From positions 1 through 64,000 of the forward strand of contig CALUTY010000013.1 of assembly GCA_944323825.1 (NCBI GenBank): a stretch of DNA of 64,000 bases. Direction: 5' to 3'. Made by a program: the position numbers and the translations under genes. Positions within the stretch are counted from its first letter, which is position 1. The number at the start of each line of letters is the position of its first letter. Shown in pieces: positions 8,552 to 17,464 of this stretch. The notes below the pieces were generated by a model that saw nothing but the letters and a program-made list of their open reading frames with translations, was not told the origin of the DNA and did not search any database. This stretch comes from an uncultured Bacteroidales bacterium (lineage in GTDB: Bacteria; Bacteroidota; Bacteroidia; Bacteroidales; UBA932).

Positions 8552-9625
8552 TCAGAAGGATATTTCGTCTTCTCCGTGCTCTGTCCATGGCAATATGCCG
8601 CAACTGAGTCTTATCATTCCGGGATCTGCAATGATGTCGGGGTCGTCGGTTCCTGTACATGTGATGGTTATGTCATATACATATCTCGAATTGCGTCCGA
8701 TGCCTGTCCCGTTTTCCATGTCCTCTTCCCTGTTTATGTTTATCGGATAATAGTACCTGTGTCCGGAAATTTCCCCTTCTATGACGAATCTGGTGAACGG
8801 TGAGCCTGCGCTTTCTTCCCTGCAGTCGTTGGGATAGCAGTACAGGGACAACTCCGGGAGGACTGTTTCATTGCCGACCTGGCCGTCCAGCCGTTTCATC
8901 AGCATCTCAGGATGTGTAAACGGTGCAAGGTCACTTTCCGACAGTCTGCCGGCATTGACTATCTGCTGCGGCATGAATCCGGACTGGCTGAAAATCTGAG
9001 CTCCGGCATTCACATTTGTCAGATAGACCTTGACATTCTGCATCTTTTCTCCGGAATACGGCTTTCCGGAAAAATCGCATCTGATGGATCTGATGTGTAT
9101 TTCGGAAAGCAGGGGCTGCATCTTTATGGTGCATGCGGCGTCAGTTCCCATTTCTGCGTATGTCATGCCGCTCATGAGGGGCTTTCCCGGATTCTCCTTC
9201 TGGAGCACGGCGACCTTGGAACGCAATGCATCCAGGGAATTTATGCCGCTCCATCCGCTTTTGTCAATCCTTGAATTGGCAACGGCTGCGATTATCTTTT
9301 CCCCTTTTCTGGAAGCGGCGGTGATTTTTTCCATGCCTGACGGCTCAATCCTCTGGTATGAATCGAGCCTCTGCAGCCCGTCATCATTGAATATGAATAT
9401 GTCAAGGGCTTCGCAGTCCGGAAGCTGTCCTGATACGGCATCTTCAAGTCTTATCATGACAGGTATATCATCCGCTCCGCTGTCTGCAGTGTCGCATGAA
9501 TGGAAAAAGACCGGAAGGAATATAAGCAAGGCGTATGCAGAGAGAATTCTGCAGAGTGATAGAGATAGAAAATGGAACTTCCGGTCTTTTGTCGTATTTT
9601 TTACAATGTTTCCCATAGTTTTCAT
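8552..9625 (-). CDS. Fimbrillin-like exported lipoprotein (FimB/Mfa2-like)
   Basis: A 357-residue protein whose hydrophobic N-terminal segment (about residues 22-43) ends in FFHSC, a plausible lipobox with Cys44. The mature part begins with a fimbrillin-like strand, CEALDIFIFNDDGLQRLDSY, followed by KIIAAVANSRID, equivalent to the airways of Mfa/FimB-type proteins that place a conserved strand before an AVAN motif. A second conserved segment is MQPLLSEIHIRSI. The C-terminus, RYVYDITITCTGTDDPD, matches the usual fimbrillin end RxYxyditlt. It probably forms one anchor or shaft subunit of a fimbria together with the DUF4906-type protein encoded 86 bases downstream on the same strand. Exact family assignment (FimB/Mfa2 versus DUF4906) is uncertain. 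Confidence 0.65.
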   Translation of the reverse strand: MKTMGNIVKNTTKDRKFHFLSLSLCRILSAYALLIFLPVFFHSCDTADSGADDIPVMIRLEDAVSGQLPDCEALDIFIFNDDGLQRLDSYQRIEPSGMEKITAASRKGEKIIAAVANSRIDKSGWSGINSLDALRSKVAVLQKENPGKPLMSGMTYAEMGTDAACTIKMQPLLSEIHIRSIRCDFSGKPYSGEKMQNVKVYLTNVNAGAQIFSQSGFMPQQIVNAGRLSESDLAPFTHPEMLMKRLDGQVGNETVLPELSLYCYPNDCREESAGSPFTRFVIEGEISGHRYYYPININREEDMENGTGIGRNSRYVYDITITCTGTDDPDIIADPGMIRLSCGILPWTEHGEDEISF

Positions 9626-9662
9626 TTTGTTTCCGGCGTGGTGCCGGCATCTTTTCTGACGG

Positions 9663-9670
9663 CAAATCTA
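9663..9670 (-). promoter_or_regulatory. Putative -7 box of the minus-strand fimbrillin pair
   Basis: On the minus strand this reads TAGATTTG, a full match to TAnnTTTG. It lies 38 bases before the ATG at 9625. No TTTG is found at the usual upstream spacing, so the promoter is only half supported. Confidence 0.4.
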
Positions 9671-9786
9671 TATCCGATTATTTGATTCATCATCCGAATT
9701 AAAAATAAATGCTTCAGGTTTTTCTCTTTTTTTAAATCAATTTTTCTTTTTTGTCATCTTTTCTCTTTTTTGAAGAAAAATTGTTA

Positions 9787-9794
9787 TAAATTTG
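9787..9794 (+). promoter_or_regulatory. Putative -7 box of the glycosyltransferase gene
   Basis: TAAATTTG matches TAnnTTTG and lies 57 bases before the ATG at 9852. The 60 bases upstream are very T-rich with several TTTG words, but none at 19-21 bases. Confidence 0.4.
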
Positions 9795-9851
9795 AGTTTC
9801 GGGACTCCAAAGGGGACCGATAGATTGTGATGTTGATATAATGTGTTGATT

Positions 9852-10685
9852 ATGAAAAAAATATGTGCCTTGACCATGGTCAGGAACGATGAATTCTTCC
9901 TGCGCAGGTGGGTTGCTTATTATGGGAAGGAGCTCGGAATGGAAAATCTGTATGTCTTCCTTGACGGGAAGGACCAGACGCTTCCGGACTGGTGTCCCGG
10001 CGTGCATGTCACTGCCTGTGACAAGATTCCGGGCAAGGTGGTGGAGCTTGACCGCCGTAGGCTTGAATTCCTTTCAAATGTGGCGGCCGGACTTTTTGAA
10101 AGATATGATATGGTCATAGGTACCGATGCGGATGAATTCCTCGTTGTTGATCCTTCGGAAGGGGTCGGGCTTGCAGAATTCTTGAGCCGGCTTGATGTCA
10201 GGACATCTGTTTCCGGACTTGGCGTCGATGTGGGGCAGAACACTTCATGTGAGGGAGAAATCGAACAGGGGCGTCCGTTCCTTTCACAGCGCAGATACGG
10301 TCTTCTGAGCACGAGATACAGCAAGCCGTCAGTGATTTCCAGACCTGTAAGATGGGGCTCCGGATTTCACCGCATCAAGGGACACGATTTCCACATCGTC
10401 AAGGGGCTTTTTCTGTTTCATTTCGGATATGTTGACCTGAAGCGGATTGAAGCCAGATTCAATGACAAGGACAGGGTTTCCGGAGGATGGAGCAGGCATC
10501 TTGCAAAGAGAACCCGGACAATCAGTCTTGTCAGCTGCAGGAAGGCCCTTGATTGGGAGAAATGGACTGCATTTGCCAGACATACACAGAACATTGTCCG
10601 TCCACCATATGCATGGAACAAGCCGGCGATGTTCAATCTAGACATAGTGGTCTGCATTCCGGACCGTTTCAGCAAAATTGTTTAA
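9852..10685 (+). CDS. Glycosyltransferase family 2-like protein
   Basis: A 277-residue cytoplasmic protein with the layout of Glyco_tranf_2_4 proteins. It opens with a beta strand and conserved tract ICALTMVRNDEFFLRRWVAYY, followed by a strand VYVFLDGKD-like (LYVFLDGKD). The metal-binding acidic motif is GTDADEFLVVDP at about residues 91-102. A later HFGYVDLKRIEARF segment resembles the acceptor part of this group. These enzymes transfer a sugar from a nucleotide-sugar donor to a surface polysaccharide or glycan; donor and acceptor cannot be told here. I chose the ATG at 9852 over a GTG at 9843 because the family begins at the MKK-strand. The stop codon overlaps the start of the next gene (TAATG), so the two are translationally coupled. 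Confidence 0.78.
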   Translation: MKKICALTMVRNDEFFLRRWVAYYGKELGMENLYVFLDGKDQTLPDWCPGVHVTACDKIPGKVVELDRRRLEFLSNVAAGLFERYDMVIGTDADEFLVVDPSEGVGLAEFLSRLDVRTSVSGLGVDVGQNTSCEGEIEQGRPFLSQRRYGLLSTRYSKPSVISRPVRWGSGFHRIKGHDFHIVKGLFLFHFGYVDLKRIEARFNDKDRVSGGWSRHLAKRTRTISLVSCRKALDWEKWTAFARHTQNIVRPPYAWNKPAMFNLDIVVCIPDRFSKIV

Positions 10686-11341
10686 TGATGAAGTTCACAG
10701 GATTTTTAAGGAAACTCTTTGCCTCAAGGACACATTTCTTCCCGATCTTTTCCCAGCAGGCAGCATACATCAAGCAGGCTTCGTCGGCACTGACGGCCAT
10801 GATGAAGACTTCAGACCGTGCGGAATGGCTTCGTCTGGAGAGGGAGGTCAAGATGTGCGAGGTGCAGGGGGATGCCATGCTCACCGAGTTTTATGGGGAG
10901 CTGTATGAGAATATAATAGCCCCGATCGGACGGGACTATCTCCAGACCATTGCAATGTATATAGATGAATTTCTTGACAACATCAACGGTTCTGCGAAAG
11001 CCGTTCTGCTGTATCTGCCGAACCGCCTTGACACCCAGTTGTATGAGATTGCGCAGTATATTGAGTCTGAAGCGGATGCCCTTAAGGAAATCATCTCCCT
11101 GCTGGACAACATCAAAGGCAACTTCTCTGCCCTGACTCTCCAGTGTGACAGGATTTCAGAGCTTGAACATGCGGCTGATGATTCTTACGAAGAATATATA
11201 GGGTACATTTTCCAGAATGAGAAGGATCCTATTGAACTCATGAAATACAAGAATATAGCCGAGAATCTCGAGACAACTTCCGATTCCGCCAAGAAGGTTT
11301 CCGACCATGTCAGAAAGATTCTTCTCAGCTATTCGGAATAA
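10685..11341 (+). CDS. DUF47/PhoU-like family protein (phosphate transport accessory)
   Basis: A helical cytoplasmic protein of about 218 residues of the DUF47 (PhoU_div) family. The conserved opening is LRKLFASRTHFFPIFSQQA. Two PhoU-like three-helix units follow, with EREVKMCEVQGDAMLTEFY, FLDNINGSAKAVLLY and a closing SDSAKKVSDHVRKILLSY. Members are usually encoded beside low-affinity phosphate (Pit) transporters and are thought to regulate them. No pit gene is present in this window, so the partner must be elsewhere. The start may be the ATG at 10685, overlapping the preceding stop, or the next ATG at 10688. A strong terminator follows at 11375-11408. Confidence 0.85.
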   Translation: MMKFTGFLRKLFASRTHFFPIFSQQAAYIKQASSALTAMMKTSDRAEWLRLEREVKMCEVQGDAMLTEFYGELYENIIAPIGRDYLQTIAMYIDEFLDNINGSAKAVLLYLPNRLDTQLYEIAQYIESEADALKEIISLLDNIKGNFSALTLQCDRISELEHAADDSYEEYIGYIFQNEKDPIELMKYKNIAENLETTSDSAKKVSDHVRKILLSYSE

Positions 11342-11374
11342 ATGATTTCTGCAAAAATGTCATGACATAAAAGA

Positions 11375-11408
11375 ATGCCCCCGAAAGTCTTCCGGCTTTC
11401 GGGGGCAT
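11375..11408. terminator. Bidirectional terminator between DUF47 gene and nqrF
   Basis: ATGCCCCCGAAAG pairs perfectly with CTTTCGGGGGCAT around an eight-base loop. It is followed by CTTTCGT on the plus strand and by TCTTTTATG on the minus strand. The flanking operons converge here. Confidence 0.9.
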
Positions 11409-11427
11409 CTTTCGTATGAATTCCGGA

Positions 11428-12687
11428 TTATGCTCCGAAGTTGTCGTAGAGGAGGTTCTCCGGAGGTACGCCGAGGCTGTCGAGGAGTTTTTCGACAGAG
11501 GCGGACATCATAGGAGGACCGCACATCAGATACAGACAGTCTTCAGGTGCCTCATGATTCTTGAGGTATGTCTCATAGAGGACATTGTGGACAAAGCCTG
11601 CAGTGTATGCGACATGTTTGGCATCTGCCTCAGGATCCGGCCTGTCAAGGGCAAGGTGGAACTTGAAGTTAGGGAATTCCTTTTCAAGCTCGTGATAGTC
11701 CTCGAGATAGAATGCTTCCTTGAGGCTTCGGGCACCGTAGAAGAAGTTCACTTTCCTTGTGGTCTTCTCTGTCTTGAACAGATGCATGATGTGGCTTCTC
11801 ATAGGGGCCATACCGGCACCGCCGCCGATAAAGATGAGTTCCTGCTCCTCCGGAAGGTTGTCCGGAAGGAAGAATTCTCCGTAAGGACCGGAGATGGTCA
11901 CCTTGTCACCCGGCTTCAGTGAGTAGATGTATGATGAGCAGATTCCCGGATTGACAGGCACGAATTTCTTTGTTGCCCTGTCAATCGGAGGAGTGGCTAT
12001 ACGCACATTGAGCTTTATGATGTCGCCCTCTGCAGGATAGCAGGCCATACTGTATGCCCTGATGGTAGGCTCCGGATTGACCATCTTGAGGTCGAATACG
12101 CCCATCTTCTCCCAGTCTTCCCTGTATTCAGGATCGACATCTATGTTCTTGTAGTCCACTGTGCATGCAGGCACATCAACCTGGATGTATCCGCCGGACT
12201 TGAAGTGGAGGTGTTCCCCTTCAGGAAGCTTCACTACAAACTCCTTGATGAAAGTGGCGACATTGTGGTTGGAGATGACCTCGCATTCCCATTTCTTGAC
12301 GCTGAGGGCGGATTCCGAGATGACGATCTTCATATCCTCCTTCACCTTCACCTGGCATCCGAGGCGCCAGTGGTTGTTGATCTGTTTCCTGTTGAAGAAG
12401 CCGGTCTCGGTAGGGAGGATTGTTCCGCCGCCTTCGATTACCTGGCATTTGCACTGTCCGCAGCTTCCCTTTCCGCCGCAGGCGGAAGAGAGGAATATCT
12501 TCTGTTCAGCAAGGGTGCTGAGCAGGGAAGAGCCCGGAGTGACTTCGATTTCCTTTTTCCCGTCATTGATGCTGATCTTCACCTTTCCTGCAGGCGTGAG
12601 TTTTATCTTCACGAACAGGAGCACGGCCACAAGCAGCACTGTAATGACTGTGATTGTGATTACACCTGATATTATTGTCGTAAACAT
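11428..12687 (-). CDS. nqrF: Na+-translocating NADH:quinone reductase subunit F
   Basis: NqrF is the NADH-oxidising entry subunit of the sodium-pumping quinone reductase in the cytoplasmic membrane. The 419-residue protein has one N-terminal membrane helix (about 5-27). A plant-type 2Fe-2S ferredoxin domain follows, with cysteines at 70, 76, 79 and 111 (CGGKGSCGQC and LGC). The ferredoxin-NADP reductase-like part has the FAD motif RAYSMA at about 215 and the NADH-binding stretch GGGAGMAPMRSH at about 288. It ends MCGPPMM and NLLYDNFGA, the normal family end. Length is normal (about 405-425). It is the last gene of nqrABCDEF, 15 bases after nqrE. Electrons pass NADH to FAD to 2Fe-2S and on to NqrD/E. 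Confidence 0.97.
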   Translation of the reverse strand: MFTTIISGVITITVITVLLVAVLLFVKIKLTPAGKVKISINDGKKEIEVTPGSSLLSTLAEQKIFLSSACGGKGSCGQCKCQVIEGGGTILPTETGFFNRKQINNHWRLGCQVKVKEDMKIVISESALSVKKWECEVISNHNVATFIKEFVVKLPEGEHLHFKSGGYIQVDVPACTVDYKNIDVDPEYREDWEKMGVFDLKMVNPEPTIRAYSMACYPAEGDIIKLNVRIATPPIDRATKKFVPVNPGICSSYIYSLKPGDKVTISGPYGEFFLPDNLPEEQELIFIGGGAGMAPMRSHIMHLFKTEKTTRKVNFFYGARSLKEAFYLEDYHELEKEFPNFKFHLALDRPDPEADAKHVAYTAGFVHNVLYETYLKNHEAPEDCLYLMCGPPMMSASVEKLLDSLGVPPENLLYDNFGA

Positions 12688-12702
12688 TGTTCTCCTCCTG
12701 CT

Positions 12703-13311
12703 TTAAAGTTGAATACCCATGAATGTCATGAATGATATGGCCATGAGACCGACGGTGATAAATGTGATTCCGAGTCCTTTCAGTGCGTCAGGCACATGCG
12801 AATAGGCCATCTTTTCCCTGATTGCTGCGAGCGTCACTATGGCGAGGAACCATCCGATTCCTGAACCGAGCGCGTAGACCGTGGCTTCACCACAGTTGAC
12901 AAAATCCCTTTCCTGCATGAACAGGGAGCCTCCGAGGATGGCGCAGTTCACTGCAATGAGCGGGAGGAAGATGCCGAGCTGTGAATACAGGGTAGGGGAG
13001 AATTTCTCCACAACCATTTCCACTATCTGCGTGATGGCTGCCACCACCGCGATGAATATGATGAAGCTCAGGAAGCTGAGATCAACATCCGGAAGACCTG
13101 CCCATGCAAGAGCCCCTGCCTTCAGCACATGTTCGTTGAGCAGGTAGTTAATCGGCAATGTTACCAGAAGCACTGCAATGACAGCTACACCCAAACCGGT
13201 GGCTGTCTTCACGCTTTTTGATACCGCCAGATATGAGCACATGCCCAGAAAGTAGGCGAATATCATGTTGTCAATGAAAATTGACCTTACAAACAAGCTT
13301 AAATATTCCAT
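12703..13311 (-). CDS. nqrE: Na+-translocating NADH:quinone reductase subunit E
   Basis: NqrE is an integral membrane subunit, 202 residues, with about six hydrophobic helices. With NqrD it forms an inverted-topology pair that holds a membrane-embedded iron centre. The conserved cysteine segments are present: [16 protein letters not shown] near residues 19-30 and [15 protein letters not shown] near residue 120. Length matches the family (about 198-202). It lies 18 bases after nqrD and 15 bases before nqrF in the same operon. Confidence 0.96.
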   Translation of the reverse strand: MEYLSLFVRSIFIDNMIFAYFLGMCSYLAVSKSVKTATGLGVAVIAVLLVTLPINYLLNEHVLKAGALAWAGLPDVDLSFLSFIIFIAVVAAITQIVEMVVEKFSPTLYSQLGIFLPLIAVNCAILGGSLFMQERDFVNCGEATVYALGSGIGWFLAIVTLAAIREKMAYSHVPDALKGLGITFITVGLMAISFMTFMGIQL

Positions 13312-13329
13312 TTCGATTTGAGTTTATGT

Positions 13330-13953
13330 TTATTTTTCCTGCAGGTCCTTCTGGAAGCTTCTCTGGATCCATACAATGAGTCCAAGCAGTATGAGTGCCA
13401 TCGGCGGCAGGATCACGAGACCGTTGTCCATATATCCTGCATCGTAGAACGACTGCGGGATGATCCTGACTCCGAACAGTGTCCCTGAGCCGAGAAGTTC
13501 ACGGAAGAAAGCAACGATGATGAGGATCAGACCGTAGCCTGCCCCGTTGGCAAGTCCGTCAAGAAGGGAAGGTATCGGCCTGTTGCCGAGTGCATATGCC
13601 TCGATGCGGCCCATCACTATACAGTTTGTGATGATGAGACCCACATACACTGACAAGGTCTTGCTGATGCTATAGGCGTAAGCCTTCAGGATCTGGTCCA
13701 CGAGGATCACCATCAGGGCTACCACCACGAGCTGCACGATGATTCGTATGCGGTTCGGAATGGAATTTCTCATTATGGAGACCACGAAGCTTGACAGTCC
13801 TGTCACGACGATGACTGAAAGTGCCATGACGAATGCTCCCTTGAGCTGTACTGTCACAGCGAGGGAGGAGCAGATGCCGAGGACAAGGACAGTCACAGGA
13901 TTGCCTTTGAATATCGGCTTCAGCAATACTTCTTTGTAGTTTATGTCTTTCAT
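13330..13953 (-). CDS. nqrD: Na+-translocating NADH:quinone reductase subunit D
   Basis: NqrD is the 207-residue integral membrane partner of NqrE. It shows about six hydrophobic helices and the two conserved cysteine segments: TVLVLGICSSLAVTVQ near residue 28 and GLIITNCIVMGRIEA near residue 112, which correspond to the cysteines at the D/E iron site. Length is as expected for the family. Gene order and spacing (17 bases after nqrC, 18 before nqrE) follow the standard nqr operon. Confidence 0.96.
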   Translation of the reverse strand: MKDINYKEVLLKPIFKGNPVTVLVLGICSSLAVTVQLKGAFVMALSVIVVTGLSSFVVSIMRNSIPNRIRIIVQLVVVALMVILVDQILKAYAYSISKTLSVYVGLIITNCIVMGRIEAYALGNRPIPSLLDGLANGAGYGLILIIVAFFRELLGSGTLFGVRIIPQSFYDAGYMDNGLVILPPMALILLGLIVWIQRSFQKDLQEK

Positions 13954-13970
13954 ATCAGATTACTCCTCCA

Positions 13971-14831
13971 TTATTTTATGGTTTCTGCATCAGCCGCGGC
14001 ATCCATGTCCGCCGTGTCTTCTGCATCTGCTTCAGTTCCGGCTTTTTCTGCAGCGGCCTTATTCAGGTATGGCTGATAATGTTTTGCCCAGAGGTTGATG
14101 CCTTTGCCGAGAGCCTGCGAAGTGATGGTGGCGCCGCTTATGGCGTCTACGCATTCCGGTTCGCCTTCATGCTTGCCCTTTTCGACAGCAAATACGACAT
14201 CACCGCTTCCGAAGGCCTTTCCGCGGAATGAAGTGTAGAACGGAGCTTCGGCAATCTTCGCACCGAGTCCCGGAGTTTCCCCCTTGTGGTCGAAAATGGC
14301 ACCCTCAATGGTCCTGCCGTCGGATGCAAGTGCCACATATCCCCATATCGGTCCCCAGAGACCGGCTCCGTAGCAAGGGATGACCGTCACCTCTTTCCCG
14401 TTGATGTCAAATACGAATACGGGAAGGTTGAGCGATTTGAGAAGTTCAGCCTGTCCGGTGCTGTCCTTGCTTCCCGAGATCTTCTTCAGTATGTCATTCT
14501 GCTTCTTGAGGTCGGAGGTGGAAGGTACCTGTATGTCCTTTACATTCTCCTTACCCATGTTCATGTGTCCAGTCACTTCTCCGTTTCCGTCCACATAGAA
14601 TGCATCCACGATATTGTCTGTGTACATGCCGAGCACGTCGGTAGTCTCGTCTATCGAGACGTTTTCATCGGACTGTGCCGCGGCTGTGAGCACCTTTGTA
14701 ATGGTCTCGATCTTCACATTCTCGTTCTGCTTGTCCTGAAGGCTCATCGCCACGAAGGCGAGGATGGCTGCGACAAGAATTACGAGGACAGTGGAATAAA
14801 TCACCGTATATGTGTTGCCGTTTGTATTCAT
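13971..14831 (-). CDS. nqrC: Na+-translocating NADH:quinone reductase subunit C
   Basis: NqrC carries a covalently bound FMN on the periplasmic side. The 286-residue protein has one N-terminal membrane helix (about 8-27) and a soluble FMN-binding domain. The attachment motif is SGATITS at about residues 229-235, where the second Thr is the flavinylated residue in this family. Other conserved parts are GAGLWGPIWGYVALASDG and GETPGLGAKI. Beyond the usual end (NLWAKHYQPYL) there is an extra tail of about 28 residues rich in Ala, Asp and Glu, which normal family members lack or have shorter. The maturation flavin transferase ApbE is not encoded nearby. Confidence 0.95.
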   Translation of the reverse strand: MNTNGNTYTVIYSTVLVILVAAILAFVAMSLQDKQNENVKIETITKVLTAAAQSDENVSIDETTDVLGMYTDNIVDAFYVDGNGEVTGHMNMGKENVKDIQVPSTSDLKKQNDILKKISGSKDSTGQAELLKSLNLPVFVFDINGKEVTVIPCYGAGLWGPIWGYVALASDGRTIEGAIFDHKGETPGLGAKIAEAPFYTSFRGKAFGSGDVVFAVEKGKHEGEPECVDAISGATITSQALGKGINLWAKHYQPYLNKAAAEKAGTEADAEDTADMDAAADAETIK

Positions 14832-14844
14832 ACCTTATTATATA

Positions 14845-16020
14845 TTAAGCGGTTTTGAATTTCTTGGCCCTTCTGCTGATTGAACCGTTCACCACATAAT
14901 GGTCAATGAGCGGCGCAAATGTGTTCATGAGCAGGATGGCAAGCATCATTCCTTCAGGATAGCCCGGGTTGAAGAGCCTTACCGTAACGGCAAGTGCCCC
15001 GACGAGGAATCCGTAGATCCATTTCCCGGTTTCAGTCTGTGCGGCTGTCACAGGATCGGTGGCCATGAATACAGTACCGAACAGGAATCCGCCCATGACG
15101 AGCTGATAGTAGCCAGGAAGGTCTGTAACTCCGGTGGCAAATCCGAGATAACCGATTGCGAGCCCGCCGACTACGGATGAAAGCATTATCTTCCAGCTTG
15201 CAACGCCGGTCCAGATGAGGATTACGGCTCCGATGAGAATCGCTATCACTGAAGTTTCACCGACGCATCCCGGTATTATTCCGGCAATCATGTCCCACAG
15301 GCTTGTGCCTGCTGCCTGCAGTCCGTCCATTGAAGGGTGGGCGAGAGGAGTGGCTCCGGAGAATGAGTCCACGAGGCCGTTCCCGCTTGCGTATGCCTTG
15401 CCTTCAGCAAGGTATCTTGTCACACCGGCTGTCCAGATGGTGTCTCCGGACATCTTGCTCGGATAGGAGAAGAACAGGAATGCGCGCGCAAGGAGCGCAG
15501 GATTCCACATGTTCATTCCTGTGCCGCCAAACACTTCCTTTCCAATGATGACTGCAAAGGCCACTGCAAGTGCAAGCATCCAGAGAGGTACATCTGCCGG
15601 CACTATGAGCGGAATTAGCATTCCGGACACGAGGTAACCTTCATTGACTTCATGTCCGCGGATCTGTGCGGATACGAATTCGATGGCCAGTCCTACTATA
15701 TAGGATACAAGGTACAGCGGGATGACCTTGACAAGTCCGTATCCCACCATGTTCCAGAACCCCCAGTCAGTGAGACCGAAGGCCAAGCTGTGCTGGTAGC
15801 CGGTGTTCCAGATTCCGAAAAGCATTGCCGGAACAAGTGCCAGCACCATTATTATCATTATTCTCTTCAGATCGACGCAGTCACGGATGTGCGCACCTCT
15901 TCTCGTCACCGTGTCAGGGACATAGAGGAATGACTCGAAAGCATCGAAAGTCGAATGAAGATATCCGAATTTTCCGCCTTTTTCAAAAGAAGGCTTGATC
16001 TTGTCGATAAATTTTCTCAT
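14845..16020 (-). CDS. nqrB: Na+-translocating NADH:quinone reductase subunit B
   Basis: NqrB is the largest membrane subunit (391 residues here). It holds a covalent FMN and riboflavin and contains the sodium pathway. About ten hydrophobic helices are visible. The FMN attachment motif is FSGATPLA at about residue 220. GKEVFGGTGMNMWNPALLAR and FMATDPVTAAQT are conserved family segments. The N-terminus has the expected cytoplasmic part KIKPSFEKGGKFGYLHSTFDA. I chose the ATG at 16020 over a GTG nine bases upstream. It lies 13 bases after nqrA and 13 bases before nqrC. Confidence 0.96.
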   Translation of the reverse strand: MRKFIDKIKPSFEKGGKFGYLHSTFDAFESFLYVPDTVTRRGAHIRDCVDLKRIMIIMVLALVPAMLFGIWNTGYQHSLAFGLTDWGFWNMVGYGLVKVIPLYLVSYIVGLAIEFVSAQIRGHEVNEGYLVSGMLIPLIVPADVPLWMLALAVAFAVIIGKEVFGGTGMNMWNPALLARAFLFFSYPSKMSGDTIWTAGVTRYLAEGKAYASGNGLVDSFSGATPLAHPSMDGLQAAGTSLWDMIAGIIPGCVGETSVIAILIGAVILIWTGVASWKIMLSSVVGGLAIGYLGFATGVTDLPGYYQLVMGGFLFGTVFMATDPVTAAQTETGKWIYGFLVGALAVTVRLFNPGYPEGMMLAILLMNTFAPLIDHYVVNGSISRRAKKFKTA

Positions 16021-16033
16021 AACTCTCACTCTT

Positions 16034-17392
16034 TTAAGCCATTTCTTTCATCATAAGGCTGATGCCGTCCGAGAGAATGGACTGGATTTCGATCTTGGAC
16101 GGGCAGACATATTCACAAAGGGCAAGATCTTCCTCCAGCACTTCATATATTCCGAACTGTTCCATCTTGTCGATGTCTTCTGCAAGGCATGCCTTGATGA
16201 GATATACCGGATAGATGTGCATAGGAAGCACTTTTGAGTATACGTCGGACATGACAAAGGCGCGCGGGCCCCCGTGCAGATTGGTGTCCATTTCATATTT
16301 CTTTTTCGGCGTGAGCCATGAGAAATATGTGTGGGAAGTGCTGAACTGCTTGGTCCTGAATGGTTTTGCCCAGCCGAGGAGTTCGTGCTCGTTGCCTTCC
16401 TTTATCAGTGTGACCTGATTGTCGAAGAAGCCGAGGAATCCGTCTTCACCCACATTCGTGCCGGTCAGCACATCTCCGCTGATGAAGCGTATGTCGGACC
16501 CTGAATTGTCGTAGAACTCTTTGAGATCCCTCATCGACATTCCCGGAAGTCCTTTCACATAAGCCGGTCCGATGGCCTTCGGTCCTGTGACGGCGATGAG
16601 CCTGCTCATGTCGTATTTCCCCGTGTTAAGGAATTTGCCGATGGCTGCAAGCATGACAGGTGATATTGTCCATACGGTATCGCCTTTCATTATAGGCGAA
16701 ATGTGATGGATCTGCACTCCGACATTGCCCGCCGGATGTTTCCCGCTGAAAGTGTGGAATGTTGCATTTTCAAGCTTATGGAACGGTGTCCCGCTTGCGT
16801 TGTCCGCATTCAGGGAAATGTGGATGCCACCGTCAGTAAGTTTCGACAGGGCGTTCACGGCAGTCTGGATATCGTCGAATTCATCCCGGAGGACATATTC
16901 CATGTCGGCAGCCAGAGGTGCTGTGGAGAATGCGGAAACAAATATGGCCTTCGGCTTCACGGCAGGATTTGCAATGATGCCATAAGGCCTCTGGACGAGG
17001 GCCGGCCACAGACCGGCTTTCATGAGAAGGGATTTTACCTGGTCTGCGTCGAGATTGGCAACCTGCCCGACGGCGAATTCCAGATACTCCTGAGTGGCAT
17101 CCGCCTTGATGCGGACTTCAAGCAACTTTCTTTTTTCTCCTCTGACGATCTCTGTCACAGTTCCGCTCACCGGAGATGTGAAGAGGATGTCAGGGGACTC
17201 CTTGTCCGCCAGAACAGGTGAGCCTGCAAGCACCTTGTCACCTTCCCTGACCAGCAGTCTCGGTTTGAGTCCGCGGAAATCAGTCGGTTTTACGGCCACT
17301 GTGCCAGGCACTGTCACCTTTGCGGTCTTTTGGGCGGCAGCCCCTGAAATGGGAATGTCCAGCCCTTTCTTCAGATCGATGTTGTTTGACAT
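16034..17392 (-). CDS. nqrA: Na+-translocating NADH:quinone reductase subunit A
   Basis: NqrA is the peripheral cytoplasmic subunit of Na+-NQR, with a ubiquinone/menaquinone-related role. The 452-residue length is normal. It begins with a lipoyl/biotinyl-like sandwich (IDLKKGLDIPISG, then LKPRLLVREGDKVLAG) and continues with the conserved LWPALVQRPYGIIANP and VQIHHISPI segments. The C-terminal part contains GPKAIGPAYVKGLPG and the end ALCEYVCPSKIEIQSILSDG. It is the first gene of the operon and is divergent from the helicase gene across 72 bases. A TATCTTCG -7-like box sits 37 bases upstream on the minus strand. Confidence 0.97.
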   Translation of the reverse strand: MSNNIDLKKGLDIPISGAAAQKTAKVTVPGTVAVKPTDFRGLKPRLLVREGDKVLAGSPVLADKESPDILFTSPVSGTVTEIVRGEKRKLLEVRIKADATQEYLEFAVGQVANLDADQVKSLLMKAGLWPALVQRPYGIIANPAVKPKAIFVSAFSTAPLAADMEYVLRDEFDDIQTAVNALSKLTDGGIHISLNADNASGTPFHKLENATFHTFSGKHPAGNVGVQIHHISPIMKGDTVWTISPVMLAAIGKFLNTGKYDMSRLIAVTGPKAIGPAYVKGLPGMSMRDLKEFYDNSGSDIRFISGDVLTGTNVGEDGFLGFFDNQVTLIKEGNEHELLGWAKPFRTKQFSTSHTYFSWLTPKKKYEMDTNLHGGPRAFVMSDVYSKVLPMHIYPVYLIKACLAEDIDKMEQFGIYEVLEEDLALCEYVCPSKIEIQSILSDGISLMMKEMA

Positions 17393-17428
17393 TATAGAAC
17401 CGTTTTGAGTATTTTCTGAAAACCGCCG

Positions 17429-17436
17429 CGAAGATA
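17429..17436 (-). promoter_or_regulatory. Putative -7 box of the nqr operon
   Basis: The minus strand reads TATCTTCG followed by C, a common variant of TAnnTTTG. Transcription would begin about 30 bases before nqrA. No TTTG lies at standard spacing. Confidence 0.4.
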
Positions 17437-17449
17437 GTTATTTTTTTCG

Positions 17450-17457
17450 TAATTTCG
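17450..17457 (+). promoter_or_regulatory. Putative -7 box of the helicase gene
   Basis: TAATTTCG, a variant of TAnnTTTG, ends only seven bases before the ATG at 17465. If used, the transcript would be leaderless or nearly so. No TTTG lies at standard spacing. Confidence 0.35.
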
Positions 17458-17464
17458 CGCCGTT

